Assembly (NCBI GenBank): GCA_963971405.1 | Contig: OZ020490.1 | Coordinates: 28,979,464 to 29,043,463, forward strand | Origin: Psococerastis gibbosa | Taxonomy: Eukaryota > Arthropoda > Insecta > Psocodea > Psocidae | Direction: 5' to 3' | DNA length: 64,000 nt | In this document: positions 1 to 10,789 of the stretch, piece by piece | How positions within the stretch are numbered: the stretch's first letter is position 1 | Layout of the letters: each line of letters opens with the position of its first letter | Translations under genes and position numbers: made by a program | The notes under the pieces: generated by a model | What the model saw: the letters and a program-made list of their open reading frames with translations, nothing else | Databases searched by the model: none | What the model was told of the DNA's origin: nothing

Positions 1-230
1 CCCAGTCAAATTAGAAAAAAAAAACAGGTGTCAGGTTTCAAAAATTCATGCAAATGGCAGGATTATTCAAAACACCACTATAAATGATATCTAAAATGTC
101 CTCATTGATTCGATACCCGTTCTTCTTCGTCAGTCTTTTAGGGAGTAAAAGGTCGACTGAGTTGAATATTGTAAACACTCAAGTTCTGTTCTGAAACATG
201 TAATTTATTTGTTTTGGTCAAGTTTTTTAA

Positions 231-373
231 GGCGCCCATTCCACATACGTACAACGTCAATGAAAATTATGAAATTGAAGGTGGTAGCAGACATTAAAGA
301 CATACTAAAAATTCTGCTACCACCTTCAATTTCATAATTTTCATTGACGTTGTACGTATGTGGAATGGGCACC
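231..373. repeat. near-perfect palindrome with MITE core motif
   Basis: The two arms of about 65 bp are almost exactly complementary, from GGCGCCCATTCCAC to GTGGAATGGGCACC. The centre holds GTGGTAGCAGACATTAAAGA, the core shared with the MITEs at 7641, 28572, 45404, 49080 and 52011. As single-stranded DNA it would fold into one long hairpin. Confidence 0.85.
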
Positions 374-574
374 ATACGTACAACGTCAATGAAAATTATG
401 AAATTGAAGGACATTTCAATTTCTCATTGATGGGGGCCATTCCATATGTTTTTCAAAAATTGACAATTTTCAATTGAAGCGTATGCGCCAAATTTTTGAA
501 ATTTGTTTCTTGAAATTGTATTTGTTTTCTTCGTCGCCTTATTATTTAATCCTTATTATAATTTTTATCGCCGA

Positions 575-889
575 CTGCTTAAAATATCCTGGCGAGATCA
601 CATACGAAACGAGGAAATACTCAATAGAGTGGGGACCCAGCGAACTTCATTAATCTCCGTAAAGAAGAGGAAGCTGCAGTACTTTGGACACGTGATGCGG
701 AATGAGAAATATCACCTTCTCCAACTCATCATACAAGGGCGCATTGAGGGGAGAAGAACCGCAGGTAGAAGACGGACGTCCTGGCTGGCCAACCTTAGGG
801 GTTGGTTCGGGAGGAGCACGACAGGCCTCTTCCGCGCAGCCGTGTCTAAGGTGCAAATCGCTCAAATGATCGCTAATCTTCAACGTTGA
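575..889 (+). pseudogene. LINE reverse-transcriptase C-terminal fragment
   Basis: The reading frame contains WRDHIRNEEILNRV, then KKRKLQYFGHVMRNEKYHLL and a basic GRRTAGRRRTSWL segment. This pattern (RxGHVxR, then a basic R-rich stretch before a Trp) is typical of the region just after the reverse-transcriptase domain in RTE-like and related non-LTR retrotransposons. No catalytic domain remains. It lies inside the 231-1140 MITE cluster, so it was either captured by that element or inserted into it. Confidence 0.7.
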
Positions 890-904
890 AGGGGCACGAG
901 AAGA

Positions 905-988
905 AGAAGAAGAATTTTTATACAGAAATGCTTTCTTTTTAGAGAAATCAATTAAAATAGTTGTACTTGTCATATCACATGACGCCAT
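905..988 (-). pseudogene. captured copy of MADF gene exon 1
   Basis: The minus strand starts with ATG and encodes MASCDMTSTTILIDFSKKKA, clearly related to the first exon of the MADF gene at 51954 ([20 protein letters not shown]). Only about 25 codons remain before the similarity ends at a poly(GAA) tract. Further copies are at 28.8, 32.5 and 54.8 kb. It is a passenger in a non-autonomous element and probably not expressed. Confidence 0.8.
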
Positions 989-1140
989 TTTTTAATTTTA
1001 GATTGTTTGTTTCATTGTTTGTGATTTTACTCTATTATCAATTGATCATTGATCAATTTTAACAATGGCATAGAGTAAAATTGAAATGTCCTTCAATTTC
1101 ATAATTTTCATTGATGTTGTACGTATGTGGAATGGGCGCC

Positions 1141-1923
1141 AAAGCCCACAATCGTTTTAATCAATATTTTTTTTTTCTTTAGAAAATGGGGCTTTAGAAA
1201 ACATCTGTAGCCTAAGTCTTCTAGTCACAGTATTAAAGTAGATTATACTTCATATATATACAATATATATAATATTTCAGGTTATTTTTTGAGTTTCGTT
1301 GCATAGCTTAAATTTCGGAAATCTAGTCATGAAGTCATTTTCCGATAATTTGATTGGACAGGCAAGGACAAAATAGCTGCCGGATAGAGACTAGAGATCC
1401 CATAATATTGCAGAAACCAACAATTGTGTATACTATTCATCCGCTTGTGTTGCCACTATCATTACTATTTCAGTATTAATTTAAAATAATCAATAATTAA
1501 GGTAAGCTTGTGGAAATTATATGACTTTTATGCTTGTTTTTATCTTCTCCCTCATTATATGCTTCTAAATTTATTTTACAATGTACGATACGTACCGTCT
1601 ATGTTACTCTCAGTTCCTGCTGCACATGGCATATCATCAGGGGATACGTTGGCCATCATCTCCCGACGTATAAAAGAATCAGCTCTCCTTCAAAAATAAC
1701 AAATAAAACCATTACAAAAGTAGCCACTCGCCCATTACTAACAAATGTAGCAGAGGTACCATTTCACCAGATCTCTTTTGACCGACACAACGAATGATTT
1801 ATTAATGTAGGAAAGGCGCAGTCTGCCGTATTAAGCACATCATTATTAGCCATTACAAAAGCGGCACTTATTTACAAACACTGATATTTCTGATATTACG
1901 GTTATTATCCCATTACTTACCTC
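1141..1923. other. no gene seen
   Basis: AT-rich sequence with only short chance reading frames and a small (AT)n tract near 1250-1275. No domain, splice-bounded exon or recognisable repeat was found. Confidence 0.5.
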
Positions 1924-2104
1924 TTATCCTCTCGTTTCCGCCATCGTGCACCCTTCGCTCTCTTGGGTGTTTGTGAAGCAAACCGTTTTCCTTTCCGGGT
2001 GGATGGCATTTTGTACAAATTTCTTTCTAATTGAAAGCAACACAAATTGATGAAATGACTGGGCAGTGCTCCATCGGCCATCGCCGCCATGACATATCAA
2101 CAGC

Positions 2105-2172
2105 AAGCAACGGGTAGGCGCAATGGCGAGGTTTCATTAATCTCATATTTGAACGTGAGCGTGATATTGACG
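2105..2172. mobile_element. Harbinger MITE arm fragment
   Basis: The segment runs from GGCGCAATGGCGAGGTTTC through CTCATATTTGAACGTGAGCG to GTGATATTGAC. The same arm, in inverse orientation, forms part of the MITE at 7641-7745. The partner arm is missing, so it is a solo end lying next to copy A of the THAP-exon element. Confidence 0.5.
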
Positions 2173-2367
2173 CATTGATATACATGGATTACTACCACGG
2201 CACCTAGCCCACGCTGAATAAATGTCTTCACTTTTGGTCACGTGACAAAAAGGGTTATTATGGCAAGAAGTGGTTGACTCCATTGCGTTCAATGCGATTT
2301 AGACGTATTTCATTGCCTGTTATTTAATCTATTTACCCATTTATTGAGTTTTTCTTTGTTTGACATA

Positions 2368-2450
2368 ATGGTCACATCTCGCTCTGCTTATAAATGCACT
2401 AATAGGTTCAAGATATGTCGAGAAACGGGGGAAAATATTACTTTTCACAA
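2368..2450 (+). CDS. THAP-like first exon of a repeated element
   Basis: ATG opens 27 codons plus two bases (83 nt) encoding MVTSRSAYKCTNRFKICRET then GENITFH, followed by a clean GTAAGT donor. The Cys spacing, the NR and the final TFH(K) before the splice fit the start of a THAP zinc finger, which normally continues as FP and then a Trp and Cys-x2-His pair in the next exon. That next exon is not visible. Copy B (59866-59948) and copy C (44105-44352 once its MITE is subtracted) keep the same 83-nt length and donor. THAP identity is inferred from this half-domain. Confidence 0.55.
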
Positions 2451-3168
2451 GTAAGTGTTCGCATGGTTTGGTCATTAGTTGAGGCAACAGGCAGGCCTAG
2501 TCCTGCAGAACCTAAGTTTTGATAGTGAATAGAAATAGCGAAACACTATAAGGCAAATTTACAGAGGAAAAAAGTGTTTTTATTTCCCATTTGGGAGAAT
2601 TTCGTGGCTTTCTTGCAAATCACACGTACCTACTGCAAAATGTCTAGAAATTATTAGGCTTATTGATATTGACATCTCTAAATCAACACTAGGGGGATTC
2701 ACTCTGTTGGTAGAACGTAGAAATAGAAAAATCGAAAAATAGCTCAGAGTGAGGATACCTCCGTAGAACCGTAGAAATAGAAAAAGTTTTTAAGGCGCAT
2801 TCTGTGGAGTAAAAATTGAAACTGTATACTACAAGGAACTACCAACAGGTGTGGGCGCTACGTTCTTGTCTTTTTGTCAGTTTGTTTTTGTTTTTGTTTT
2901 TAGCCGTGTAATTTGTTTTTGATTTTAGCAGGTGTTTTTTTCACTTTAAGTTTAAACTTATTTTTCATTACCTACCTACCTATGCCTAAATTAGGAAATA
3001 CGTTGAAAGCCATCAACTTCCTCGCAGAAAAATGCAATGCAATGATGTGCGAGAATTTTGAAGAGGAGGAAGAAATACTAAGTTAAGCCATCGACGATAT
3101 TTCTGTGGTCATGTCATTACGGTAGGCCTATAGCGTACGCTTTTGCATTGAGTCTGTCCCTAAATCTA

Positions 3169-3420
3169 AGGAGTGGTGGACCAACGTGCTTCCGAGCCAC
3201 GAGTCCACGACGAAATGTGCGGTTTAACATTTTCATGGGAGTTTTGCATTGGCCAATTGAAGAGGAAAGAAGAGAAATCGTCAATGCAAAAATTCACGAG
3301 CTGCCTCATTGTATTGGCTACTTAGACGGTTGTGGAGAGTTCCTACTCACGCAAACAAAATTATGCCATCAAAGCGCAAGATGTACAAGATAATACAGCC
3401 GGTACCAGAAAAAAGGAAGG
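3169..3420 (+). pseudogene. Harbinger (HARBI1-like) transposase fragment
   Basis: One frame reads GVLHWPIEEERREIV then HELPHCIGYLDG. This matches the Harbinger DDE_Tnp_4 signature of a WP motif, then a helix, then IGxxDG, which carries the first catalytic Asp. Just after it the frame shifts and a parallel frame shows RKQNYAIKAQDV, equivalent to the conserved Y-x-RK-x-x-Y segment. The second Asp and the Glu are not recognisable. It is a non-functional remnant. Confidence 0.7.
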
Positions 3421-3734
3421 CGCTCATGGAAACAGTTTTAAAGCTATGATGCAGCCTCTGTCAATTATAAGTATTTTATAGCTAGACCGTTCGTTCTCTT
3501 TCAATGATTGACTTACGCCAGCAGCAATAACAATTCGTATAAATACGTATGAAATACGTATAAATTCGTATAAATAACTAATGTAATCAAATTAAATAAT
3601 TAATGTATTAAGGCCTATATATAAAGGAAATATGGTTCAATGTTTTATTGATTTGACAGTAGAATAATAAATTAACACTTAAATTGTATCGAAAGACACA
3701 TTTTGAATTCAATATAATAACGAAGGCTTTCACG

Positions 3735-3850
3735 GTTGGAGTCTAATAAAGGGACAGAAGAATCCGGGCTAATAGGCCTTGGTCGATTTCAAAGTAGGCT
3801 TCCAAACGTTTCGTCAACAACTGCTTACGACATCTTCAGTGGTGTTACGT
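3735..3850 (-). other. Penelope-like element terminal fragment
   Basis: On the minus strand the segment contains the block CTGAAGATGTC...GACGAAACGTTTGG followed by the GCCCGGATTCT tail, as at both ends of the Penelope copy at 11510-13130. No reverse-transcriptase sequence accompanies it. Confidence 0.65.
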
Positions 3851-4419
3851 ACACCTATACTTCTAAGGTTGTATCGCGGAGGTGTCGTAGCAACTGACTG
3901 ACTGAGTGACTGACTGGTGCTGTCGTGCAGGAATGGTTCAGTGCGCAGGCGCTCTCGTTTCTGATTGGGCCGTTGGCGTCATTCTTTTTGTTCTTGTCTG
4001 GGCGGTTGGTTTCTGAAACAGAAAGAAAAACCGGAGATGTGTAGACCTAACTGCATTCAATAATGTAGAATCCATGCACCACACCAATATTATTATTCGT
4101 AGCAAAATTACTGAACGCCGTATTCCAATGTAGGCTACAGTAACTCCAAATTTCCTGCAGAATAGCCCTAAGGAATAATTTACCTACATACCCGAACAAA
4201 TGCAAAAAAACACAGGCCATAAGGCATAAGTACAGTACCTACGTACTTCAAAGGAACGAAGTAGTTGTGTCTGCGGCTTTTTTAAGCGTAAAACTTACGT
4301 GTTAATAACAATCAATTGTAATCCTAATTCCTAGCATGTTTTGGCGATTTTCAGATGGGTATCAACAGCAAATAACGTAAGCAGCATATTCAATTTTGAT
4401 ATAAACACAAGCAACTTAC

Positions 4420-4546
4420 CTCCAAATTAAGTTTCTTGTACTTTGGCTATTAATATCTCGAGGAACTTATTAACAGCTTCCGCAGTCCACCTCTTGCTAC
4501 ATATTTCCTTCTGTTTTTTGTCGTTAATTTGTCTTGTACAACTCAT
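4420..4546 (-). pseudogene. Myb/SANT-like first exon of the second Harbinger element
   Basis: ATG at 4546 encodes about 39 residues including KRWTAEAVNKFLEILIAKVQ, a Trp-containing helix typical of Myb/SANT or trihelix DNA-binding domains. In Harbinger elements such a protein works with the transposase. A GTAAGT donor follows at 4419-4414, but an in-frame TAA occurs just before it, so this copy is probably dead or the donor is used in another frame. Its position beside the right terminal repeat, facing inward, mirrors the MADF gene of the larger element. Confidence 0.55.
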
Positions 4547-5753
4547 TTTTAAAATTAAATAATTAAATATGAGCAATAAAAACAACAAATATGGTCGACC
4601 ATTTGCTTTGTTTTTGATTCCCCAAGTAGTAGAAAGCCGTAGAAAGACACGATTAACACATGTCCTTATGGCATTATTTCTACCGTAGAAAAACTGTAGT
4701 TCTATTTCTACGTTCTACCAACAGAGTGAATCCCCCTACTGCATTATTTTTTCATTGATGATAGCACACAGAATATTCACATCGTGTAAGCATAATAAGT
4801 AGGCTATGAGATTTAAAAATTTGAATGCCGGTGTGGGTTGATCAGGGACGGATCCAGCTCATGGGGGGGGGGGGGGGTAGCTGTGGGTCAAAATAGGAAA
4901 AACCTATGTAGTATCGATTAAATCAGAGCGTTATAAAAAATAACTTATAAAATGGATTTACTGATTTTTCTTTTGGGGGGGGGGGGGGATATCCGCCCCC
5001 TGTGTCTCCGTCCATGGGGAGGATCCAGGGGGGGGGGGTGGGAACCTGCCTCCCTGTATCCGTCCATGGGGTCTAGCCAGAGTGACTACTTATTCTTCTT
5101 ATATGCTGCTTATTCTAGTTGAAGTGTAGTCAAGGACAGATGAAGGGGGGAGCTGCCCCCAAAATCTTATAAGCTAGCCTGTTGTAAGTTGCCTAACTTA
5201 TTACGTTATAATGTAAGGGATACTACATATGTTTATTATATTTTGAGCCAAATTATCCCCCCCCCCCCAATGGGCTGGATCTACTCCTGGTATACGTAGG
5301 AGCCTAAATTTAGCAAGTTGAACACCTCAAATTTAGACGAATAGACGAACATGGTTAGATTGGACTAAATAGTTTATTGACTATCTTTTGTTAAATTGCT
5401 GCTTGGCACAATTTTTCTTAGTAACATATTCTTAGCTAAATATTAATAAATCTTCATAAATGCCGGTGTGTGACCATAGAATATTGTTCTATAATAAATA
5501 AATAAATATTACAAAAGCAGAAAATGTCAATTAATCGTATTAAAAAATTATTGAAATACATCAAATGTACACGTAAGTGTATATGGCATGGAACGCTTCT
5601 GCCATAATATCCAAGATATCAGGTTTTGTCCGTTGCCGACAGCCCTGTTTCCAGTGTATATATCATGGAGCTAATAAAACCATAGACATAGTAAAACTAT
5701 ATTTATTGGTTTGAAGCAAGCGCTTTAACGCGCACTAGTAAAGTTGTAGTGAT

Positions 5754-7639
5754 TTAATTTTCAGTAGCATATGAGGTTATTGATCTAGCTCTTTGCGTAC
5801 ACCGTTCAATATGATACTTCGTACACTGATATCCACATAGGTTACACCGACACGCTTCATCCGGTTCGTGAAAGTCAGTTCTTTCACATATGACATGATG
5901 AAATCCATGTACTGCCAGTCTGGTTATTACGTGTCTTTGTTCTTGGTTGTGTGACGTCCAGGAGCGGTCAACCATTGCTTGGGTGGCATAGAAGTTCGGG
6001 TCTACGTCTAGTTCTTTTTGTTGTCGTTCTTCAATAAACGCCTCATATGCTTGTGACGTTGGTAGTAGAAAATCAATGCGGATTTCTTTCACTAAGTATT
6101 CTTCCCGAGTCAGTAGGTAGACTAGTCGAGATTTGGTATACGGTGAGACTCCAAGTATTCGCTTGAAGATAAGTTGCTTTTACTTTCTCTATTTCATTAA
6201 GATTTCTGACGGTTAGATTTTCCCAGATGACTGAGATAGCATATGTGAGTGAGTACTGGCTTGACTTTTGCGTTAAACAGCTTCAATGCCGTGCTTAGGC
6301 TGAGTAGTCTAGGATTACATATACTACTCATCGCGCGTAAGGCTGACACCACCTTGTCTGTTATGTGCGCTGTAAACTTCTTACCCGAGAAGTGGAATTT
6401 TAATCCGAGATATGTATAATGGGAGGCGGTTGGGAGAGGAGTGTTTTCGTGAAGAATACGCTCATGTCTTCCTACATTTCCACCTCTGCGGAATTTTACA
6501 AACATCGTCTTTTCTCGATTGACGTGTAGGCTGTTGTTTCTTGCCCATTCTATTAATCTGTTGTTCGTCTCTTGCAGGTGCTGGAGGTTTCTAGACAACA
6601 GGACCTTGTCGTCGGCATATATGAGCAGTTTTACGTTCTCGTTGTCAACGATTTTTTCTTCAACGTCTAGGCATAGAATATCGAAGAAAATTGGGGATGA
6701 GTTGTCGCCCTGATAAAGACCATTTGTCTGCTTTATCTTCTTTGACTGGGTCAGCCCGTCATTTATACTTATGTTATTAGCACTAAGAATGTTATGGTAA
6801 ATTTCTAGGACTGGGTGTCCTTCTCCAAGGATCCCGCGGAGTTTTGTCAGCATGATCATCCTGTCAAGTGAATCGAATGCTTTGCTATAGTCAACGAACA
6901 AGGCGTACAAAGGCGTTTTTGGTGTTTGTAGTGCATCGTCTATTTCATTTTTGAGTATTTCAATAGCCTGCAGAGTACTCCTCCCCTTCCTGAACCCAAA
7001 TTGACATTTCGGTAGATTTTCATCTATTTCATCCATTATTCTGTTTATAAGTAGTTTCGACAGCAGTTTAAGTGGTGCGATACCTCTGTAAGCATCCGGG
7101 CTAGTGATATCCCCTTTCCCTTTATATTTTACTTTTATTATTTTGTCACGCCATTGTGAAGGGATTTTCCTCAGTGCTATGCATTTGTTGAGCAGGGTGG
7201 TCCAGAGTGGCCCTAGGACATTGAATGTGCTTACTATGTGTTCCGAGAAAAATGCGTCTGGTCCAGCTGCTTTACCTTTTTTTAGTTTCTTTACAGCCCC
7301 TTCTACTTCTTCCAAGGTTAACCTCATTCCTTGGTTAGACGGCGTTGTTTCTGGGAACGCTGCTTCCATGTCATCTTTGTTCAGTATATTGGAAAAGTGC
7401 TGCTACCATCCTTCCATGCCAATATTCTGGTTGTATGCAGGAGACCTCTTTGTTAGAGCTACATTAGGATTTCGCTCGGCTCTTTCAACCATTTGTTGTT
7501 CTTGATGTTCGCAATAATTATTTTTCCCAACATTTAACAATATTTTATATTTTTTTCTATCTTCACAAAGGCGTTTAGCGTTTTCGAGGGTTGGGATTTG
7601 TCTAAAAGCATACAAAGAGGCCAGTACTCCTTGCCTCAA
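5754..7639 (-). pseudogene. LINE (non-LTR retrotransposon), 5'-truncated
   Basis: The main frame (7369-6197, 390 aa) is a reverse transcriptase with KKGKAAGPDAF, FGFRKGRSTLQAI (finger motif), LFVDYSKAFDSLD (catalytic Asp), GLYQGDNSSPIFF and LLIYADDKVLL (YADD box). A neighbouring frame (6092-5754) holds the C-terminus with CRCNLCGYQCTKYHIERC, a Cys/His cluster common at the end of I- and R1-type LINEs. An upstream frame (7639-7403) supplies more N-terminal sequence. The frames are separated by frameshifts, so it is inactive. The 5' side stops at the MITE at 7641. I cannot name the clade securely. Confidence 0.85.
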
Positions 7640-7640
7640 T

Positions 7641-7745
7641 TGGTAGCAGACATTAAAGACAGTCTAAAAAATTAAAAATATCTGCTACCAGGTCAATATC
7701 ACGCTCACTGTCTCACGTTCAAATATGAGGTCACTGGAAACCCCA
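7641..7745. mobile_element. Harbinger MITE fragment with core palindrome
   Basis: It begins with the core GGTAGCAGACATTAAAGACA, pairs with TATCTGCTACC, and continues as an arm ending GGAAACCCCACC. Only one outer end is present. The arm sequence (CTCATATTTGAACGTGAG on the minus strand) matches 2105-2172. Confidence 0.65.
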
Positions 7746-7959
7746 CCTATCTTACGGAATTTCCGCACAATATATCGATTTCCAGGCCAGTCAGCATAGA
7801 CCCAGTCACTTGACCCCTTCAATTCGGCGGCCTTGATAGCTTGTATTTACATTTAAATTGCAATTTCGACAATATTTTCAGATTAAAAATACACGACTTT
7901 ACTTTATTTTTTTAGTATAAAATAAGTAGGAAATTTATTTAGTAAACTGTTAAACATTA

Positions 7960-9200
7960 GGGCTCAATATAAGATTTTACGAACCACTTTAACTTCCGTA
8001 AAATTAAGGCCAAGTCGGAGGCTTGTGACCTTGAGCATTGAATACACAGAAATATAATTATAGAACTGGAGCCGAACGAGGCACCCGTTAACCATTAGCC
8101 AACTATCAGAGATAAGTACCAACGCAAAAAATATCGAAGTCTTACACATGCAGCATAGCAAAGCGGATACCTGGACCCGGTCAAAAACTCTGTCGTTTAG
8201 TAGTTAGCTTGTGCAGGCTATTTCCCCACCGAATTGCGTACTTATCTTATGCAGGCTACAAGTAGCAGCCATATTGATAACGGTCTTTAGCCACGGGATG
8301 GTTACATATCCATTTCATAAACAAAGCCCCGCGTCGCTTTCCTGTTCTGTATTTCACGTTTTACTATTTCAAGGAATTGCAGTTTTACATATTGCTGGCG
8401 CTTTACTGTCAAATTAAGTGTTCATATTGTCACTTGTAAGCATGTAATGATAAAAGTTGGAGGTTCTCTTCCCTGTGGGACACGTGAAAATGTTCTAAGA
8501 GGTATGTTTTCAAATGCTTCATGCACGAATTTGAGACCTATAGTAATAGTAACTTTTGTACAATTGCATGGCATCTATCGATTATTACTATGCCCCTGCA
8601 TAGTAATAATCGATAGGAGGGACTAGTATACGCGTAGACATGCTATCCAGGCAAACTAAAATTACTATTACTATAGGTCTCAAATTCGTGCACGAAGCAT
8701 TTAAAAACATACCTCTTAGAACATTTTACGTGCCACACAGGGAAGAAAAACCTCCAACTTTTGTAATTAAATGCATATGCCTGGAAATATGAACACTTAA
8801 TTTGACTGTACAGCGCTACCAATAGGTAAAACTGCAATTATTTGAAATAATACAGGTGAAATAAGGAACAGGTACGTGACGCGGGGCTTTGTTCATTAAA
8901 TGGATATTCAACCATCCCGTGGCTGGAGACCGTTATCAATATGGCTGTTAGTGTAGCCTGCACAAGCTAAGTACAGAGTTTTCGACCGGGTCCAGGTATC
9001 CGCTTTGCTATGCTGCAATGTGTAAGTCTTCGATATTTCTTGCGCTGGTACTTAGCTCTGATAGTTATTAGGCTTATGGTTAACGGGTGCCTCGTAAGGC
9101 ATATTATGGCTCCCGCCGCTCCAGTTCTTTTATATTTCTATGTATTGAACGCTCAATGCCCAAGGTCACAAGTCTCCGGCTTGGCCTTAATATTGGTCGC
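7960..9200. repeat. 1.25-kb foldback (long inverted repeat)
   Basis: The arms 7985-8590 and 8598-9195 are reverse complements with moderate divergence, meeting at the central palindrome ATCGATTATTACTATG/CATAGTAATAATCGAT near 8575-8622. Examples of pairing are GGATACCTGGACCCGGTC (8165) with GACCGGGTCCAGGTATCC (8984), and GCATAGCAAAGCGG with CCGCTTTGCTATGC. No coding domain is visible. It may be a foldback transposon or an inverted duplication. Confidence 0.85.
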
Positions 9201-9464
9201 GGAGGAATGAAACAAAATCTGACTGAAAGTCCGTATTATTATCCACGATAATGGCAATCAACACTTTCTAGGACAAATCAACGATTTCGAGATGACGTCC
9301 TGTCAAAGTAAAAACAATTTAATAAATAAAAGTTCATAGACGTCATTGTTTGGAACACTAGAGTTTTGTGAGTTGATGTGGTCGGGAAAATAATGAAGTA
9401 TTTTTTATTTTTTATTACATAAATAGCGCACGGTAGGTAGCGTATAGGAATCTCCCTACACCTG

Positions 9465-9633
9465 CTGCAGGCTGATCATGGCGATTATAATACCGGGGTT
9501 TATTTAATTCCCTGGTATTAAAAATGTAAACAAGATAATTTTATAATGGAAATTGCCATGCAAAATTTGTTTGTTTACAGTTTTAAACCCGGGAGTAGTT
9601 AAGTTAATACCTATCGCCATGATCAGCCTGCAG
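9465..9633. mobile_element. 169-bp MITE, terminal repeat CTGCAGGCTGATC
   Basis: Perfect 21-bp terminal inverted repeats starting CTGCAGGCTGATCATGGCGA flank a spacer in which AATACCGGGG and CCCGGG blocks also pair partly. A diverged relative lies at 54290-54440. It has no coding capacity, and I could not assign a superfamily from the flanks. Confidence 0.75.
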
Positions 9634-9791
9634 ATCGGCCAGAGCCAAAAGGGATTTTTGTAGGTAGGGTAGACAAGAGACTACAAAAACGACATTGATC
9701 ACAAGTCATCAGCACATGTGTAATTGTTTTTTTTTTGTTACTTCCTCTTCTTGAAGACGCTTATCACTGGCAAGCCTACTTTCGTCATTTC

Positions 9792-10789
9792 CTATTGCAC
9801 TTTCATCGAATTTCTTTCGGTGTTTAAATCATTTTGAGGACACTGATGAGGGACCTTTCTTGCATGAATTCTCGCATGCGCCACTAAATTATGCTTTTCA
9901 GTGAAGCTTTTTGAACAAATCTCACACTTGTACCAATTCTCAACTGCATGTGTCTTTTCATGCCTCCTTAGCAAGGCACTAGTAGTGTAACACTTCACAC
10001 AAATATCACATTTATAAGCTTTCTCCTTTTTATGTGTATTGACATGTTTTCGTAAGTCAGTGACAGTAGCGAAACCTTTCGGACAAAGATCGCATCTGTA
10101 CGCTTTCTCTCCCGTATGCCGTTTTGCATGGCACTGTAATTCATAAATGCGGGCGAAGCTTTTTGTACAGATGTCACACTGGTGAGGCTTCTCCTTCTTA
10201 TGTGTGTTAGAATGCCTTTTTAAGTCACTAATAGTAGTAAAATTTTGGGAACAGACATCGCACCGGTACGCTTTTTCCCCCGTGTGCCGTCTTGCATGGC
10301 ACTGCAAGTCATAAACACGAGCGAAGCTTTTGGAACAGATCTCACATTGGTGAGGCTTCTCTCCACTATGCAATCTAGTGTGGCGATGTAAGTCATTAAT
10401 TTGCGCGAAGCTTATTGAACAGATTCGACACTGATAAGGTTTCTCCCCCGTATGAGTTCTTACATGTCTCAATAAGGTACCATTATGAGTGAAACTTCTC
10501 CAGCAGACTTGGCACTGGTAAGGTTTTTCCCCAGTGTGGGTCCTTGTATGCTGTCGTAATTCACTACCCGCAGCGAAACATTTCGAACAGACCACACACT
10601 GGAACGGCTTCTCTCCCCCATGTGTGTTGCTATGCCTTCGTAATTTACTATTAGTAGTGAAGCATTTCGAACATACTTGACACTGGTGAGCCTTCTCTTT
10701 CTTCTGCGTTTGCGTGATCAGGTCATTCCCTGGTGACATATCGTCATCATCCGTCTTTATTTCGCAATCAAGTATTTCCACATTACATT
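9792..10789 (-). CDS. ZnF-A exon 3: ten C2H2 fingers
   Basis: The exon begins after a T-rich acceptor with ECNVEILDCEIKTDDDD. It continues as a run of ten C-x2-C-x12-H-x3-H fingers joined by TGEKP-type linkers, starting QCQVCSKCFTTNSKLRRH. Several linkers are altered (KKEKP, AVENW, ARKVP). Fingers 5 and 7 are near duplicates (DLQCHARRH / ELQCHAKRH), as are 6 and 8, so a two-finger unit was probably duplicated within the gene. Confidence 0.92.

Larger units (their letters stand above)
231..1140. mobile_element. PIF/Harbinger-type MITE cluster carrying a MADF exon copy
   Basis: Both outer ends read GGCGCCCATTCCACATACGT in inverted orientation (231 onward, and ending at 1140), and about 50 bp of subterminal sequence also pairs. 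Inside are a complete small palindrome (231-373), a LINE reverse-transcriptase fragment (575-889) and an antisense copy of the first exon of the MADF gene found whole at 51733-51954. The ends resemble the MITEs at 16720 and 44168, which have clear 3-bp target duplications; here the flanks (TAA left, AAA right) do not match cleanly. I read it as a deletion derivative of the Harbinger element at 46.8-52.0 kb that later took in other sequence. Confidence 0.7.
2692..4736. mobile_element. second PIF/Harbinger-like element
   Basis: Terminal inverted repeats begin GGGGGATTCACTCTGTTGGT and end with its complement, about 37 bp pairing at each end. The other copies of the surrounding repeat lack this block, which confirms an insertion; the target duplication is short (TA or CTA, ambiguous because of the C/G run). 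It contains a broken Harbinger transposase on the plus strand (about 3169-3420) and the start of a Myb/SANT-like gene on the minus strand next to the right end (4420-4546). This is the usual two-gene Harbinger layout and the same arrangement as the larger element at 46.8-52.0 kb. A Penelope terminus (about 3735-3850) lies inside. Confidence 0.75.
2173..5690 (+). mobile_element. THAP-exon element, copy A (interrupted)
   Basis: This long repeat is shared with 59656-61520 (same strand, copy B) and 42800-44560 (opposite strand, copy C). It starts near GATATACATGGATTACTACC, carries a THAP-like first exon at 2368-2450, then long non-coding sequence with poly-G/poly-C runs (4863-5035, 5260-5270), and fades out after about 5680. 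A second Harbinger element (2692-4736) interrupts it. Relative to copy B it lacks about 500 bp, including the hAT-like MITE. I did not find clear terminal inverted repeats. The THAP exon suggests a P-element-like or other THAP-bearing DNA transposon, but no catalytic domain is present in any copy. Confidence 0.6.

Noticed and set aside
1508-1797. Overlapping frames of 63 and 87 codons
   Set aside because: No domain, no splice context, and low-complexity AT-rich flanks; chance frames.
4863-5035. G-run clusters as possible G-quadruplex regulatory DNA
   Set aside because: The same homopolymer runs occur in all copies of the THAP-exon element and vary in length; they look like slippage-prone repeat sequence, and no gene start is nearby.
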